Below are positions 42,147 to 53,005 of a DNA stretch of 64,000 nucleotides, one piece after another. The DNA lies in the NCBI GenBank assembly GCA_030950365.1, contig JAUZRQ010000095.1, positions 23,249-87,248 of the forward strand, read 5' to 3'. Each line of letters begins with the position of its first letter. Position 1 is the first letter of the stretch. The translations under genes were made by a program, and so were the position numbers. The DNA comes from Candidatus Zhuqueibacterota bacterium (GTDB lineage: Bacteria; Zhuqueibacterota; Zhuqueibacteria; Zhuqueibacterales; Geothermadaptataceae). The notes beneath the pieces are model-generated. The model saw only the letters and a program-made list of their open reading frames with translations, made no database searches and had not been told where the DNA came from.

Positions 42147-43103
42147 TCAACCTCCTTCGTTATGGATGTTTTCCCCCCCGGTACGCCCTGTTTGCTTCCG
42201 AGTGAATACCGCCCTGTTCAACTCTGCGCGCGGATGTGCCTTTCGGTAAACTTCCTGCAGACGTTCCGGGGACACATGCGTGTAGATTTGTGTGGTAGAC
42301 AAGCTTGCATGCCCAAGCAGCTCTTTCACAGCTACCAGATCCGCACCAGCGTTCAGCAAATGGGTTGCAAAGCTATGCCGCAATACATGGGGGTGCGTTT
42401 TCCCCTTCTCCGCGACTCGGGACAGCACCCGGTCCACAATCCGGGAAATGTCCCGCGCTCCTAATGCGCGTCCGTTTTTACGAATGAATAAGTGTTCCGT
42501 CGCACCTCCTTCCGTTTGGGTTAACCATTGTTTGCGTTCACGCAGCCACCGCTGCAAGGTATTGGCCAATCCGATGGAAATGGGGACCAGCCGGACTTTT
42601 TTGCCTTTGCCATGCACATGAATATGCATTGCGTGAAAATTGATATCAGAAAGCGTCAAATTGGCGACTTCACTCAACCGCATGCCCGTGGCATAAAACA
42701 GCTCGATGATGGCTTTTTGCTGCAAATATTCACCAGGCGTGTCCGGCAGAGAATCGATGGCGCGCAGCACGTCTTCCTGGGAAAGCACATTCGGAAGGGT
42801 CTTGGGCACCTTTCGAGTTGCAATGTTGGCCGTGGGATTGATGCTGATTTCCTCTCGGTTGCGCAAATAGCGGAAAAACGAGCGCAAACAGGTTAGCTTG
42901 CGATTGATGGAAGTCGCCGAATAGTTCGTATTTCGCAGGAAGGTCAGGTATTGGCGTACGTGAAGCCGCGTAATTCCCCCGGAAACCTGATTCTGACGCA
43001 AGAAATCATGAAATTGAAGCAGATCGGTACGATAAGCTGCAATGGTATGCGAGGAAGCAGCCTTGAGGTTTTGTAAATGGTCTAAAAATTGATCCAACGC
43101 CAT
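42147..43103 (-). CDS. xerC: Site-specific tyrosine recombinase XerC/XerD type
   Basis: Resolves chromosome dimers at dif together with its partner. With the start at 43103 it has 318 residues. The N-terminal SAM-like core-binding domain covers about 1-95. The catalytic set is complete: R142 in TGMRLSEVANL, K166 in HGKGKKVRL, H239 and R242 in PHVLRHSFATH, H265 in LGHASLSTTQ, and Tyr274 in IYTHVS. A longer open frame to 43286 runs into topA and is not family-like. ATG 43103 follows the topA stop by seven bases, and GGTGG lies upstream. The order topA-xerC-hpf is seen in other bacteria, supporting the chromosomal Xer role over a mobile integrase. Confidence 0.92.
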   Translation of the reverse strand: MALDQFLDHLQNLKAASSHTIAAYRTDLLQFHDFLRQNQVSGGITRLHVRQYLTFLRNTNYSATSINRKLTCLRSFFRYLRNREEISINPTANIATRKVPKTLPNVLSQEDVLRAIDSLPDTPGEYLQQKAIIELFYATGMRLSEVANLTLSDINFHAMHIHVHGKGKKVRLVPISIGLANTLQRWLRERKQWLTQTEGGATEHLFIRKNGRALGARDISRIVDRVLSRVAEKGKTHPHVLRHSFATHLLNAGADLVAVKELLGHASLSTTQIYTHVSPERLQEVYRKAHPRAELNRAVFTRKQTGRTGGENIHNEGG

Positions 43104-43110
43104 TGGAAGC

Positions 43111-45375
43111 TTATCCACCAACAGAGATTTGGGCATCTGCTTCCTCATAGGGTTCGGATATTTCAGCCTTGCATTTCGGGCAGGCCACGAATTGTCCTTT
43201 CGCCTTGGAATAGCGCTCAACCAGATACGGATTGCCGCATTCCGGGCAGGGGCGCGGAATCGGTTTGGCCCACGATGCAAAATCACATTTCGGATAATTG
43301 CTGCATCCGTAAAAAATCTTGCCGCGCCGGGTTTTGCGCTCCACTATTTGCCCGTCGCAGCCTTCATTGGGACAGGAAACGCCAATCGTAAAAGGTTGGG
43401 TGTTCTTGCATTCAGGGTAGCCACTGCATGCCAGAAACTTGCCAAACCGGCCGGTCTTTACAATCATCGGCCTGCCACACTTATCACACGTCTGTTCGAC
43501 CTCCAGGGTTTCCTCTTTCAGAGGTCGGGTATAACGGCAATCAGGATAGCCGGTGCAGGCCACGAACTGACCGTTGCGTCCCCAGCGGATAATGAGTTTG
43601 CTGCCACATTGTGGACAGGTTTCGTCTGTATCCTGCTGAAGGCCTTCTTTAATCTCGGCTCGTTTTTCTTCGGTTTTCTGAACCGCGTGGCTAAAGGGCT
43701 TATAAAATTCACTGACCACCTGCAAGAATTTTTTCTGCCCTGATTCGACCTGGTCGAGCTGCTCTTCCATGAAGGCGGTGAATTTCACATTAAAGATATC
43801 GGGAAAATTTTCAACAAGTATATTGTTGACGGTTTTTCCGAGCTCTGTCGGCACAAGCTGGCGCTTGTTGCGCTCCACATATTTGCGCTGCAGCAACGTC
43901 GAGATGATGATCGCATACGTGCTCGGACGGCCAATTCCCAGCGTATCCAGCTCCTTCACCAGGCTGCTTTCGGTATACCGGGCCGGCGGCTTGGTGAAGT
44001 GCTGCTTCGGAAGCAGCTTGATCAACTCCAGTTTCTGCCCTTCTTTCAAATTTGGTGGCACGGCGACGTTTGTGGAATCGTCCTCGCTGCGGTCGGTTTC
44101 TTCTTTCGTATCTTCATAGACCTGCAAAAAGCCGCGAAAGACAATGACCGAGCCCGTGGTACGAAACGCGTATTTCTTGCCGGCCGAAATATCGACCGTG
44201 GTTTGTTCCAGTTTGGCCGCTTCCATCTGACTGGCCACGAAACGGTTCCAGATCAGTTCATATATCTTATACTGCTCTTCGGTCAAATATTTCCGGATTT
44301 TTTTCGGCTCGCGCTGCATGGAGGTCGGCCGGATAGCTTCGTGAGCATCCTGGGCGGAGGATTTGACCTTGAAATGGCGGGGCTTTTTGGGCAGATATTC
44401 AAGCCCATAGTCACGAGAAATATATTCCCGCACCGCCTGCAGCGCTTCATTGGCAATGCGCGTGGAATCCGTACGCATGTAAGTGATGAGACCGACGCTG
44501 CCTTCCGAACCGAGCTCGATGCCTTCGTACAATTGTTGCGCAATCATCATGATGCGTTTGGTGCTGTAGCCAAACCGGCGGGATGCTTCCTGCTGTAACG
44601 TGCTGGTGGTAAACGGCGCATTCGGTTGCCGCAGCACCGGCTTTTTGGTGATCTTTTCAATCTTGAACGGCTTCTGCTTCAGCTCCTGGACGATTTCTTT
44701 CGCCGCCTTCTCGTTTTTAATATCCGCTTTTTTGCCATTGATCTTGACCAGCTTGGTGAGAAATTCCGCTGAATCCTCTGTCTTGACCTTCGCCGTAATG
44801 CTCCAGTACTCGCGCGGAACGAAATTCTCGATTTCTTCCTCGCGCTCGCAAATCAGCCGCAGGGCCACCGACTGCACCCGGCCTGCGCTGAGCCCGCGGT
44901 AAATCGTACGCCACAGGATCGGGCTGACCTGATAGCCCACCAGGCGGTCCACCACACGGCGGGCCTTTTGGGCTTCTACTTTGGCCAGATCGATATCGGA
45001 GGGATTCTCGAGTGCCGCCTTCACCGCGCGCTCGGTGATTTCGTTGAACATCACCCGGCGGATATTGGCATTGCGCGATTTGATTTCTTCGGCAAGATGC
45101 GCGGCAATGGCCTCCCCTTCACGGTCCGGGTCCGTGGCGATGTACACCACATCCGAGGACTTGGCCGCCTTGCGCAGATCGTTTAGAATTTTTCCTTTAC
45201 CACGGATGGTGATATATTCCGGCGTGAAACCGTCTTCGAGATCGACTCCCAATCGTTGTTTCGGCAGGTCTTTCACATGCCCTACAGACGACTTAACGTC
45301 AAAATCTTTTCCGAGGAATTTTTTAATGGTTTTGGTCTTAGCCTCAGATTCAACAATCACCAGATACTTGCTCAT
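43111..45375 (-). CDS. topA: DNA topoisomerase I
   Basis: Type IA enzyme of 754 residues that relaxes negatively supercoiled DNA. The TOPRIM domain opens KYLVIVESEAKTKTIKKFLG, with TDPDREGEAI as the metal-binding DxDxE. The active Tyr is near 299 in GLITYMRTDST. Four C-terminal zinc-ribbon modules follow (about 595-740), each with CxxC pairs: CPQCGSK, CDKCGRP, CPNEGCDG and CPECGNP. ATG 45375 with a GGTGA ahead is chosen over the in-frame TTG at 45393. It follows smg by about 20 bases and precedes xerC by seven, in a housekeeping operon. Confidence 0.96.
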   Translation of the reverse strand: MSKYLVIVESEAKTKTIKKFLGKDFDVKSSVGHVKDLPKQRLGVDLEDGFTPEYITIRGKGKILNDLRKAAKSSDVVYIATDPDREGEAIAAHLAEEIKSRNANIRRVMFNEITERAVKAALENPSDIDLAKVEAQKARRVVDRLVGYQVSPILWRTIYRGLSAGRVQSVALRLICEREEEIENFVPREYWSITAKVKTEDSAEFLTKLVKINGKKADIKNEKAAKEIVQELKQKPFKIEKITKKPVLRQPNAPFTTSTLQQEASRRFGYSTKRIMMIAQQLYEGIELGSEGSVGLITYMRTDSTRIANEALQAVREYISRDYGLEYLPKKPRHFKVKSSAQDAHEAIRPTSMQREPKKIRKYLTEEQYKIYELIWNRFVASQMEAAKLEQTTVDISAGKKYAFRTTGSVIVFRGFLQVYEDTKEETDRSEDDSTNVAVPPNLKEGQKLELIKLLPKQHFTKPPARYTESSLVKELDTLGIGRPSTYAIIISTLLQRKYVERNKRQLVPTELGKTVNNILVENFPDIFNVKFTAFMEEQLDQVESGQKKFLQVVSEFYKPFSHAVQKTEEKRAEIKEGLQQDTDETCPQCGSKLIIRWGRNGQFVACTGYPDCRYTRPLKEETLEVEQTCDKCGRPMIVKTGRFGKFLACSGYPECKNTQPFTIGVSCPNEGCDGQIVERKTRRGKIFYGCSNYPKCDFASWAKPIPRPCPECGNPYLVERYSKAKGQFVACPKCKAEISEPYEEADAQISVGG

Positions 45376-45395
45376 ACTCACCCTGAATGACAAAA

Positions 45396-45860
45396 TTAAT
45401 GGATAATCGGTGTTTCTTCGTCGGAAAAGAATCCGTCGTCAAACGGCAAATCTTGCGCAAGCACGGAGGCGATGATGGCCTTGATGGCGGGCATATCAAC
45501 TTTGGAGCTGCCCAGCATAACAGCCCGCTCAATGACCTGCTCGACATCAAAATCATCAAGAAGACCAAGCGCCTTCATTTGCAGCAGGTAGCCATAGGCT
45601 TCCGGAAGTATGATCATCTGTTCCAGCTCATGTAAAACACGGAAAGAAAAGGAAGATGCGGGTGCGGTTTGTCGGATAATCTCTTCGTAGCCGGCTTCGA
45701 GGCGCTCCATCAGCCATGAAAACGCCGAGCTGATTTCGTTCTCAGTATAGCCCCGGTCCAGCAAATCTCTGGATAACAGCTCCAGTTGATTCAAATTCCC
45801 CTTTTTCGACCGCAAATGGTTCATTATGTAGACTAAGATCTCTACCACGCGCTCGTTCAT
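45396..45860 (-). CDS. smg: Smg/DUF494-family protein
   Basis: 154 residues, mostly helical. It begins MNERVVEILVYIMNHLRSK and ends with a DLPFDDGFFSDEETPIIH tail, matching the DUF494 (Smg) family, which is usually encoded next to topA or dprA. Its biochemical function is unknown. It lies just upstream of topA on the same strand and is about 98 bases after secA. The family call rests on both the sequence and its typical location. Confidence 0.85.
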   Translation of the reverse strand: MNERVVEILVYIMNHLRSKKGNLNQLELLSRDLLDRGYTENEISSAFSWLMERLEAGYEEIIRQTAPASSFSFRVLHELEQMIILPEAYGYLLQMKALGLLDDFDVEQVIERAVMLGSSKVDMPAIKAIIASVLAQDLPFDDGFFSDEETPIIH

Positions 45861-45958
45861 TAGCTACTCCTTTTTCCTCTGGACTCCGGTTTTCACCCGC
45901 AAATTAAGCAATTTTTGGCGAAAATCAAGTTATTTTACATTAATTTAATGAAAGCTTG

Positions 45959-48900
45959 TCAGGCTTCTCTGCCATGGCATTTTTTGTATTTTTTGCCCGA
46001 TCCGCATGGACACGGATCGTTTCGGCCAATTTTTTTATCCACTACCAAGGGTTGGCGTTTACCAGCTTTCTGCGACTCCTGCGTCTGCGATTGCCGCGGT
46101 GTTCGAAAGCCAAGTCCGGTCGCCTCTTGATGCACGGCCACCATCTGACGCGGCACGCGTCGCCTTTGATATGGAATAGGTTCTTCGGTTTGAATTTGCG
46201 CACGGAAAATGCGCTCCACCACATCTTTATTTAAGCTGGCGAGCAATTCCTTAAACAAGCGAAAGCCTTCGGTCTTGTATTCGATTAGCGGGTCTTTCTG
46301 GCCATAGGCGCGCAATCCAATGCCCTCTTTCAACTGATCCATCTCGTATAGGTGGTCACGCCACTTTTCGTCGATCGTATGCAGCATGACGAAGCGCTCG
46401 AGCTGCCGCATCAGATCGGAACCCAGTGCCTTTTCCTTCATCTCGTAGGCCCGGATCGCTTGTGCTTTCAGCTTCTGCTCGATTTCTGCGGCACTCAGCG
46501 CCTCTTCGTCTTTCTCGGTCAACGGCCACTCGGCCAGGAACCGTCTCTGAAATTCCAGACGCAGGGTTCCCAGGTCCCATTCGTCCGCATAGGTATCCTC
46601 AGCTATGAACTGGTTGACCAGATTTTCCACCTGCTCCTCGATCAACCCGATGATTTCCTCGCGCAGGTTTTCGCCGCGCAGCGCGTTATTGCGCAAATCG
46701 TAAATCACTTCGCGCTGGCTGTTCATGACGTTGTCGTACTCGAGCAGGTGTTTGCGGATTTCGAAGTTGTGCGCCTCCACCCGCTTCTGCGCGCGTTCAA
46801 TGCTCTTGGTCACCATCGGATGCTGGATGACTTCACCTTCCTCGATTCCCAGACGGTCCATGACCGACGCAATGCGATCGGAGCCGAACAGCCGCATCAA
46901 ATCGTCTTCAAGGGACAGGTAGAACCGGGATGATCCCGGATCGCCCTGGCGACCGCTGCGGCCGCGCAACTGGCGGTCGATGCGCCGAGACTCGTGGCGT
47001 TCCGTGCCGATGATATGCAAACCGCACGGCACATTGTCATAGCAATTATACTCTTCAAGATACGGGCACGGCTCAACGCCTTCTTTCGGTTTGACCAGTG
47101 CACAGTTTGGATGTTTCACCACGCCCGGACCTAGCTTGATATCCGTGCCGCGCCCGGCCATGTTGGTGGCAATGGTCACGGCACCGGGCTGGCCGGCCCG
47201 CGCCACAATCTCGGCTTCCTTTTGGTGATATTTGGCATTTAACACAGCATGCGGAATGCCGCGTCGCTTAAGCATCCGGCTCAGCGTTTCCGATACTTCC
47301 ACCGAAACTGTGCCCACCAGAACCGGCCGCTTTTTCTTGTAAAGCCGCTCCACCTCGCTGATGATGGCGTTGTACTTCTCGCGCTTGGTGCGGTAGACCA
47401 GATCGTCATAATCGATTCGCCGTACCGGCTCGTTGGTGGGAATCACCACCACATCGAGCTTGTAAATTTCCCAGAATTCCGAAGCCTCGGTCTCGGCGGT
47501 ACCGGTCATGCCAGCCAGCTTTTCGTACATGCGGAAATAATTCTGCAGGGTAATTGTCGCCAGGGTCTGGGTTTCACCCTCGACTTTCACGCCTTCTTTG
47601 GCTTCCAGCGCCTGATGCAGTCCATCACTGTAGCGCCGGCCGGGCATGAGGCGCCCGGTGAATTCGTCAACGATGATCACCTTGCCATCCTGGACCACAT
47701 ACTCGACATCGCGCTCGAACAGCGAGTAGGCACGCAGCAACTGCTGAATGCTGTGCAACCGGTCCGCTTTGGCGACGTATTCCTGGTTTAGCTCTTCTTT
47801 TTTCTTGATTTTTTCATCGACGGTGAGATTCTCATCGCTGTCGATTTCATGCATTTTTTCGCCCAGATCGGGCAGCACAAACATTTCCGGATCATTGGGC
47901 GACAGGAATTCGCGGCCCTTTTCGGTCAAATCAATGGTGTGCTGCTTTTCATCGATGGCGTAGTACAATTCCTCATCGATCTCGTGCATACGCTTGTCGC
48001 GCATGTATTCGTTTTCGATGGAGCGAATGAGCTTTTTCACGCCGGGCTCGTTGAGCAATTTCATGAGCCGCTTGTGCTTGGGCAGGCCGCGGCTTGCTCT
48101 GAGCAGCAGCACCCCGGCCTCCTGTTCCTGGCCTTCTTCCAGCAATTTCTCGGCTTCGGCCACCAGTTTGTTCACCAGCCGCGTTTGCGCCCGCACCAGA
48201 TTTTCCACTCGCGGCTTCATCTCCACATACTGTTCGTTGGAGGATTCAACCGGGCCAGAAATGATAAGCGGGGTGCGCGCCTCATCGATAAGCACGGAAT
48301 CCACTTCATCGATGATCGCATAATGGTGGCCGCGCTGCACCTGATCCTCGAGCCGGATCGCCATGTTGTCGCGCAGGTAATCGAAACCGAATTCGTTGTT
48401 GGTGCCATAGGTAATGTCGGCAGCGTAAGCTTCCCGGCGCTGCTCGGGCGTCATGTCGTTGGTGATATAGGCCGCGCGCAATCCCAAAAATTCAAAAATT
48501 TTGCCCATCCATTCGCAATCGCGGCGGGCGAGATAATCGTTCACTGTGACCAGATGCGCGCCTTTGCCGGCCAGGGCGTTGAGATACAGCGGCATGGTGG
48601 CCACCAGGGTTTTGCCTTCGCCGGTGGCCATTTCGGCGATTTTGCCCTCGTGCAGCACAATAGCGCCCATGAGCTGCACGTCGTACGGAATCATGTCCCA
48701 TTCGATTTCATGGCCGACCACATCCCAGCGTTTGCCGACCAGCCGCTTGCACGCCTGCTTCACCACGGCATAGGCCTCGGGCATGATCTCATCCAGCACC
48801 CGGGCGAGCATCTCGCTTTCCTCTTCTTCCAGCTCGGACAGCCTGTCGCGCACATCCTCCGTGGACATGGTTTTCAAATCTGTGAAATCAAACGCCTCCG

Positions 48901-49147
48901 AGGTGCCATTATCTCCGCTAAAATCGGCCTTCAAATAGGCCTGCAAGCGCTCCATTTCCTGCCGGATATCGCCCACAGCATCCTGGATGCGCTTCTTGAA
49001 CTGGTCGGTTTTCTGCCGTAGTTCTTCGTCGGACAGATCGTTCAGCGTCTCATAAATCTCGTTGATACGAGCCACGATCGGCCGCATACGTTTGACATCT
49101 CTATCGTGCTTGCTACCAAAAATTTTGGTAATGACTTTTCCAATCAT
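45959..49147 (-). CDS. secA: Preprotein translocase ATPase SecA, enlarged
   Basis: The motor of the Sec export pathway, 1062 residues against about 900 in E. coli. Walker A, ATGEGKT, lies at 174-180, roughly 70 residues later than in E. coli because of an acidic insertion at about 56-110. A second insertion rich in E, K and L occurs around 330-390. [20 protein letters not shown] is the DEAD-box/Walker B region. The C-terminal zinc-binding motif [17 protein letters not shown] is intact and binds SecB or ribosomes. Such insertions are common in FCB-group SecA. The start [20 protein letters not shown] is canonical. It follows nusB by about 240 bases. Confidence 0.97.
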   Translation of the reverse strand: MIGKVITKIFGSKHDRDVKRMRPIVARINEIYETLNDLSDEELRQKTDQFKKRIQDAVGDIRQEMERLQAYLKADFSGDNGTSEAFDFTDLKTMSTEDVRDRLSELEEEESEMLARVLDEIMPEAYAVVKQACKRLVGKRWDVVGHEIEWDMIPYDVQLMGAIVLHEGKIAEMATGEGKTLVATMPLYLNALAGKGAHLVTVNDYLARRDCEWMGKIFEFLGLRAAYITNDMTPEQRREAYAADITYGTNNEFGFDYLRDNMAIRLEDQVQRGHHYAIIDEVDSVLIDEARTPLIISGPVESSNEQYVEMKPRVENLVRAQTRLVNKLVAEAEKLLEEGQEQEAGVLLLRASRGLPKHKRLMKLLNEPGVKKLIRSIENEYMRDKRMHEIDEELYYAIDEKQHTIDLTEKGREFLSPNDPEMFVLPDLGEKMHEIDSDENLTVDEKIKKKEELNQEYVAKADRLHSIQQLLRAYSLFERDVEYVVQDGKVIIVDEFTGRLMPGRRYSDGLHQALEAKEGVKVEGETQTLATITLQNYFRMYEKLAGMTGTAETEASEFWEIYKLDVVVIPTNEPVRRIDYDDLVYRTKREKYNAIISEVERLYKKKRPVLVGTVSVEVSETLSRMLKRRGIPHAVLNAKYHQKEAEIVARAGQPGAVTIATNMAGRGTDIKLGPGVVKHPNCALVKPKEGVEPCPYLEEYNCYDNVPCGLHIIGTERHESRRIDRQLRGRSGRQGDPGSSRFYLSLEDDLMRLFGSDRIASVMDRLGIEEGEVIQHPMVTKSIERAQKRVEAHNFEIRKHLLEYDNVMNSQREVIYDLRNNALRGENLREEIIGLIEEQVENLVNQFIAEDTYADEWDLGTLRLEFQRRFLAEWPLTEKDEEALSAAEIEQKLKAQAIRAYEMKEKALGSDLMRQLERFVMLHTIDEKWRDHLYEMDQLKEGIGLRAYGQKDPLIEYKTEGFRLFKELLASLNKDVVERIFRAQIQTEEPIPYQRRRVPRQMVAVHQEATGLGFRTPRQSQTQESQKAGKRQPLVVDKKIGRNDPCPCGSGKKYKKCHGREA

Positions 49148-49390
49148 TTTGTAAAGCGTACTCCTCGTCTTACGGTTGAGTGGTCATTATCGATTGTTTT
49201 TATAGCCTTCAGCGTCCGGGCAAAAGCAACAACCGACTGCAAATCGTGATGATTTGCCGCTTGATGAATTCGGTTACAAATGAAAAATGGCCCCGTTTCA
49301 AGCAGCGCTCTCGCTAAGGCCAGAGGTATCTGTTTTGTCCTCATTGCCCGGTTGTTCCGCAAAAGGGAGCCCGTTGCCCAAATCCCATGG

Positions 49391-49843
49391 CTAAGTGGCG
49401 CCCTTTTCCAGATCGCGATCGCCGGGCAAACGCCCTGACTTGCGCAGATCGTTCAGCACGGCGTCCAGTATGCCATTGACGAACCGGCCACTGTTCTCCG
49501 TACTGTATTTCTTCGCGATTTCGATCGCCTCATCAATCGACACTTTGGGTGGAATATCTTCAAAATATAAAAACTCACAAATCGCCATGCGTAATACGAT
49601 GCGATCGATGATGGCGATCCGGTCCAGCTCCCAGTTGGCTGCCTTCCCCTTGATAAAACCATTCAATTCGTCCATGTGTCGAACGGTCTGGCTGAACAGC
49701 CGCGCCGCAAACTCCTTATTGGCATCATCCAGAACTGACGACAAGATCATGGTTTCAAGGATCATCTCAGGCGGATTTTGAGAAAGCTCATGTGCGTAGC
49801 AGGCCTGCAGAACCAGTTCGCGCGCTTTTCTACGACCACCCAT
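49391..49843 (-). CDS. nusB: Transcription antitermination factor NusB
   Basis: 150 residues, all helical. It opens GGRRKARELVLQACYAHELSQ, the usual NusB N-terminus that binds boxA RNA with NusE. The C-terminal half has IDRIVLRMAICEFLYFEDIPPKVSIDEAIEIAKKYSTENSGRFVNGILD. The P-P-K-V-S-I-D-E motif and the F-V-N-G-I-L-D end are diagnostic. It acts in rRNA antitermination complexes. It starts 13 bases after ilvE stops and is followed by a 240-base spacer before secA. Confidence 0.96.
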   Translation of the reverse strand: MGGRRKARELVLQACYAHELSQNPPEMILETMILSSVLDDANKEFAARLFSQTVRHMDELNGFIKGKAANWELDRIAIIDRIVLRMAICEFLYFEDIPPKVSIDEAIEIAKKYSTENSGRFVNGILDAVLNDLRKSGRLPGDRDLEKGAT

Positions 49844-49856
49844 GGATTGTTGTTTC

Positions 49857-50786
49857 CTATTGCTTAACCGGCGTTAGCCAGTGGTACTTATCCTCGGCTT
49901 CACCCCGAATAATGTCAAAAAAGCGCTTCTGGACAGCAAGGGTAATTTCTCCCGGCTTGCCGGAGCCGATCTTGATCCGATCGATCGAACGAATCGGCGT
50001 AATCTCAGCGGCGGTACCGGTGAAAAACACTTCATCTGCAATATACAACATTTCACGAGGAATAAAAGTTTCAATTACTTCCAGGCCCAGTTCTTTGACG
50101 AGCTGGATGGCACTATTGCGCGTGATTCCGGGAAGAATCGAGGCGCTGTATGGTGGCGTGTAAATTTTGCCGTCCACGATCAGAAAAATGTTTTCACCCG
50201 AGCCTTCGCTAATATAACCGTTTGAATCTAATAAAATTCCCTCAACAAAGCCATTGATTTTTGCTTCTAACTTCACTAATTGTGAACTCAGATAGTTGCC
50301 GCCAGATTTAGCCATGGCCGGCATGGTGTTGGTCCGCAGCTTCTGCCAGCTCGACACACACACATCCACGCCCTCCTCGAGAGCGGTGCTGCCCAGGTAT
50401 TTGCCCCATGACCACGCGCCGACCGCTACATCCACCGGGCAGGTGGACGGATCCACGCCCAGCGACTGATAGCCACGAAAGACAATCGGCCGGATGTATG
50501 CCTCGCTCAGGTTATTTTTGATGATCACATCCTTGCACACCTGCACCATCATTTCCTCCGGATACGGGATGTCCATCCGGTAAATTTTGGCCGAACGGTA
50601 CATTCGGCGGATGTGTTCTTTCAGGCGGAAAATCACCGGACCACGCGGATTCTGATAGCAGCGGATGCCTTCGAAAACGCTGGAGCCGTAATGCACCACG
50701 TGCGACATCACGTGAATCGTGGCGTCTTTCCAAGGGCGAAACTCGCCGTTAAACCAGATGTAGCTGTTTTCATTGAACCCTGCCAT
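49857..50786 (-). CDS. ilvE: Branched-chain amino-acid aminotransferase
   Basis: Class IV PLP aminotransferase of 309 residues. [24 protein letters not shown] opens the fold, and FEGIRCY follows. Lys160 in [11 protein letters not shown] is the Schiff-base residue (E. coli Lys159). [11 protein letters not shown] and [12 protein letters not shown] complete the family set. It interconverts Val, Leu and Ile with their oxoacids. It lies directly after the acyl-CoA catabolic genes on the same strand (55 bases after the first dehydrogenase). It could therefore feed branched-chain amino acids into that pathway, besides serving biosynthesis. Confidence 0.95.
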   Translation of the reverse strand: MAGFNENSYIWFNGEFRPWKDATIHVMSHVVHYGSSVFEGIRCYQNPRGPVIFRLKEHIRRMYRSAKIYRMDIPYPEEMMVQVCKDVIIKNNLSEAYIRPIVFRGYQSLGVDPSTCPVDVAVGAWSWGKYLGSTALEEGVDVCVSSWQKLRTNTMPAMAKSGGNYLSSQLVKLEAKINGFVEGILLDSNGYISEGSGENIFLIVDGKIYTPPYSASILPGITRNSAIQLVKELGLEVIETFIPREMLYIADEVFFTGTAAEITPIRSIDRIKIGSGKPGEITLAVQKRFFDIIRGEAEDKYHWLTPVKQ

Positions 50787-50841
50787 AAAGTTACCCTCAA
50801 GTTTGATGGTGAATCCCCGGGATGGCCGTCCCTATATTTTG

Positions 50842-51981
50842 CTATTTTAAAACGTGCCGTGCGATCACCAGCTTCTGAATTTCGCTGGTGCCCTCGTAAA
50901 TCTCCGTAATCTTCGCGTCCCGGAGAAAACGTTCAACCGGATAATCTTTGATGTAGCCATATCCCCCGTGAATTTGCACGGCGCGATCCGCGCAGAACAT
51001 GGCCGTCTCCGCGGCATACAGCTTGGCCCGCGATGCCGCCGCTTCGTACGGCTCGCCGCGGTCCTTCAGTGTGGCGGCATGATAAATCAGCCAGCGCGCG
51101 GCGTGAATGCGCGTGTCCATTTCGGCCAGCATGAACTGGATGGCCTGGAATTTGGCGATCGGCCGGCCAAACTGCTCGCGCTCTTTCGCATAGGCCACAG
51201 CCGCTTCAAACGCGCCCACCGCGATGCCCAGCGCCTGCGCCGCAATGCCGATCCGGCCGCAATCCAGAATCGTCAGCGCAATACGAAACCCCTTCTCCGG
51301 CTCGCCGACCAGATTGGACGCCGGCACGCGGCAATCCTCGAAAATGATCGAAGCTGTATCGCTGCTGCGGATGCCCAGCTTCTTTTCCTTTTTGCCGATC
51401 TTCACGCCCGGGTTGTCCCGATCCACGACGATGCAACGTACGCCCTTGTAGCCTTTGGACGGATCCTCGGTGGCGAACACGATGTACACATCTGCATGCA
51501 CCCCGTTGGTGATGAAATTTTTGGTGCCGTTGATCACCCATTCGTCGCCATCGCGCACCGCTGTGGTTTTCAGCGAGGAGGCGTCCGAACCGCTGCCCGG
51601 TTCCGAAAGACAGAACGAACCCAGTTTTTCGCCTTTGGCCAGCGGCACCAGATATGTCTGCTTGATCTCTTCGGAACCGAATTTTTCCAGACCATAGCAG
51701 ACCAGCGAGTTGTTCACCGAGCAAATCACGCCCGCCGAGGCATCCACTCGGCTCAATTCTTCTATGAGAATGGCATACGCCACGGTATCCATGCCACCGC
51801 CGCCATATTTCGGATCCACCTGAATGCCCATGAACCCGAGCTCGCCCATTTTTTTGACCTGTTCGGTGGGGAAACGCTCCTCGGCGTCACGTTCGCGGGC
51901 ATCTTTGGCCAGTTCCTGTTCGGCAAAATCCCGCACCGTTTGCCGCAGCATCCGTTGTTCTTCCGTGTATTGAAAATCCAT
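50842..51981 (-). CDS. Acyl-CoA dehydrogenase (short/branched-chain type), copy 1
   Basis: A 379-residue flavoprotein that introduces a 2,3-double bond into acyl-CoA and passes electrons to ETF. MDFQYTEEQRMLRQTVRDFAE opens the fold. CLSEPGSGSDASSLKT binds FAD and substrate. The catalytic Glu lies in the C-terminal ITEIYEGTSEIQKLVIAR, the placement used in short-chain and butyryl-CoA types rather than in isovaleryl-CoA dehydrogenase. It is related to the second dehydrogenase at 55094-56239 but clearly diverged. ilvE follows 55 bases downstream. Its substrate could be butyryl-CoA or a branched acyl-CoA. Confidence 0.93.
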   Translation of the reverse strand: MDFQYTEEQRMLRQTVRDFAEQELAKDARERDAEERFPTEQVKKMGELGFMGIQVDPKYGGGGMDTVAYAILIEELSRVDASAGVICSVNNSLVCYGLEKFGSEEIKQTYLVPLAKGEKLGSFCLSEPGSGSDASSLKTTAVRDGDEWVINGTKNFITNGVHADVYIVFATEDPSKGYKGVRCIVVDRDNPGVKIGKKEKKLGIRSSDTASIIFEDCRVPASNLVGEPEKGFRIALTILDCGRIGIAAQALGIAVGAFEAAVAYAKEREQFGRPIAKFQAIQFMLAEMDTRIHAARWLIYHAATLKDRGEPYEAAASRAKLYAAETAMFCADRAVQIHGGYGYIKDYPVERFLRDAKITEIYEGTSEIQKLVIARHVLK

Positions 51982-52128
51982 AATCCTGTCTACCTCATTG
52001 GTTTCGAATGTGAAAACTCCTGCCTGTTTTCCTCATCAAAGCAGCCATATATTCCGTCGCCTTGCGAGCGATCACAGGCGATGCTGTTTTTCAATCGGTC
52101 ATCGTATTCGAATTCATCGATTCCTTGC

Positions 52129-52977
52129 TTAATATTCATAAAAGCCTTTGCCGCTCTTGCGGCCGAGATGGCCGGCCGCCACCATTTTGCGCAGCAGCGG
52201 ACAGGGCCGGTATTTGTCATCACCGAGCTCACGGTGCAACACCTCGAGGATATGCAAACACACATCCAGCCCGATGAAATCGGCCAGGGTCAGCGGCCCC
52301 ATGGGATGATTCATGCCCAGCTTCATCACCGTATCCACGGCTTCCGGTGTGGCTACGCCTTCCATTACGCAAAAAATGGCCTCGTTGATCATGGGCATGA
52401 GCACACGGTTGGACACAAAGCCAGGATAGTCGTTCACCGCCACCGGCTCCTTGCCCAGCTTGCGGCTCAGCTCCATGATGCGATCGAACGTTTCGTCGCT
52501 GGTGGCCAGGCCGCGGATGACTTCCACCAGTTTCATCACCGGCACCGGATTGAAAAAATGCATGCCCACCACCTGCTGCGGCCGGTGGGTGGCCGCGGCA
52601 ATTTCGGTGATGGATATCGAACTGGTGTTGCTGGCCAGAATGGCTTCGGGCGCCGTGATGGCATCCAATTTCTGGAACAATTCTCCCTTCACATCCACAT
52701 TCTCCACCACGGCTTCCACCACCAGTTGCGCCTCGCGCATCACTTCCACATCGGTGGCCGTCTGGATGCGCGACAGAATCGTATCGATCTCACTTTCCTC
52801 AATAATGGCCTTTTTCGCCTGCCGTTCGAGATTTTTGCGGATGGTCTTAAGCGCCCGGTCAAGAATGTCCTGGCTCACATCCACCAGCCGCACAGAATAG
52901 CCGTTTTGCGCAAACACATGGGCAATGCCATTGCCCATGGTGCCGGCGCCGACCACACCCACGGTTTCAATAGTCAT
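52129..52977 (-). CDS. 3-hydroxyacyl-CoA (3-hydroxybutyryl-CoA) dehydrogenase
   Basis: NAD-dependent enzyme of 282 residues. [20 protein letters not shown] (8-27) is the Rossmann nucleotide motif. The catalytic His lies in [18 protein letters not shown] with its Glu partner nearby. [20 protein letters not shown] and [18 protein letters not shown] are diagnostic of the PaaH/Hbd group. It oxidises (S)-3-hydroxyacyl-CoA to 3-oxoacyl-CoA for the thiolase encoded just upstream. It starts 28 bases after the thiolase stop and is followed by a 147-base spacer. Both flanking genes are acyl-CoA enzymes. Confidence 0.95.
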   Translation of the reverse strand: MTIETVGVVGAGTMGNGIAHVFAQNGYSVRLVDVSQDILDRALKTIRKNLERQAKKAIIEESEIDTILSRIQTATDVEVMREAQLVVEAVVENVDVKGELFQKLDAITAPEAILASNTSSISITEIAAATHRPQQVVGMHFFNPVPVMKLVEVIRGLATSDETFDRIMELSRKLGKEPVAVNDYPGFVSNRVLMPMINEAIFCVMEGVATPEAVDTVMKLGMNHPMGPLTLADFIGLDVCLHILEVLHRELGDDKYRPCPLLRKMVAAGHLGRKSGKGFYEY

Positions 52978-53005
52978 GGAATCCGATCCTCCTCATCCAT
53001 TCGCA

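Noticed and set aside
42147..43286. Longer 379-codon form of the Xer recombinase
   Set aside because: The extra N-terminus overlaps topA and is not family-like; the start at 43103 fits the Xer fold. A mobile integron or phage integrase was also considered but the housekeeping context argues for XerC.
49144..49362. 72-codon minus-strand frame between nusB and secA, overlapping the secA start by four bases
   Set aside because: No ribosome site at its TTG or internal ATG start, no recognisable protein features, and the overlap can arise by chance. Kept as spacer.
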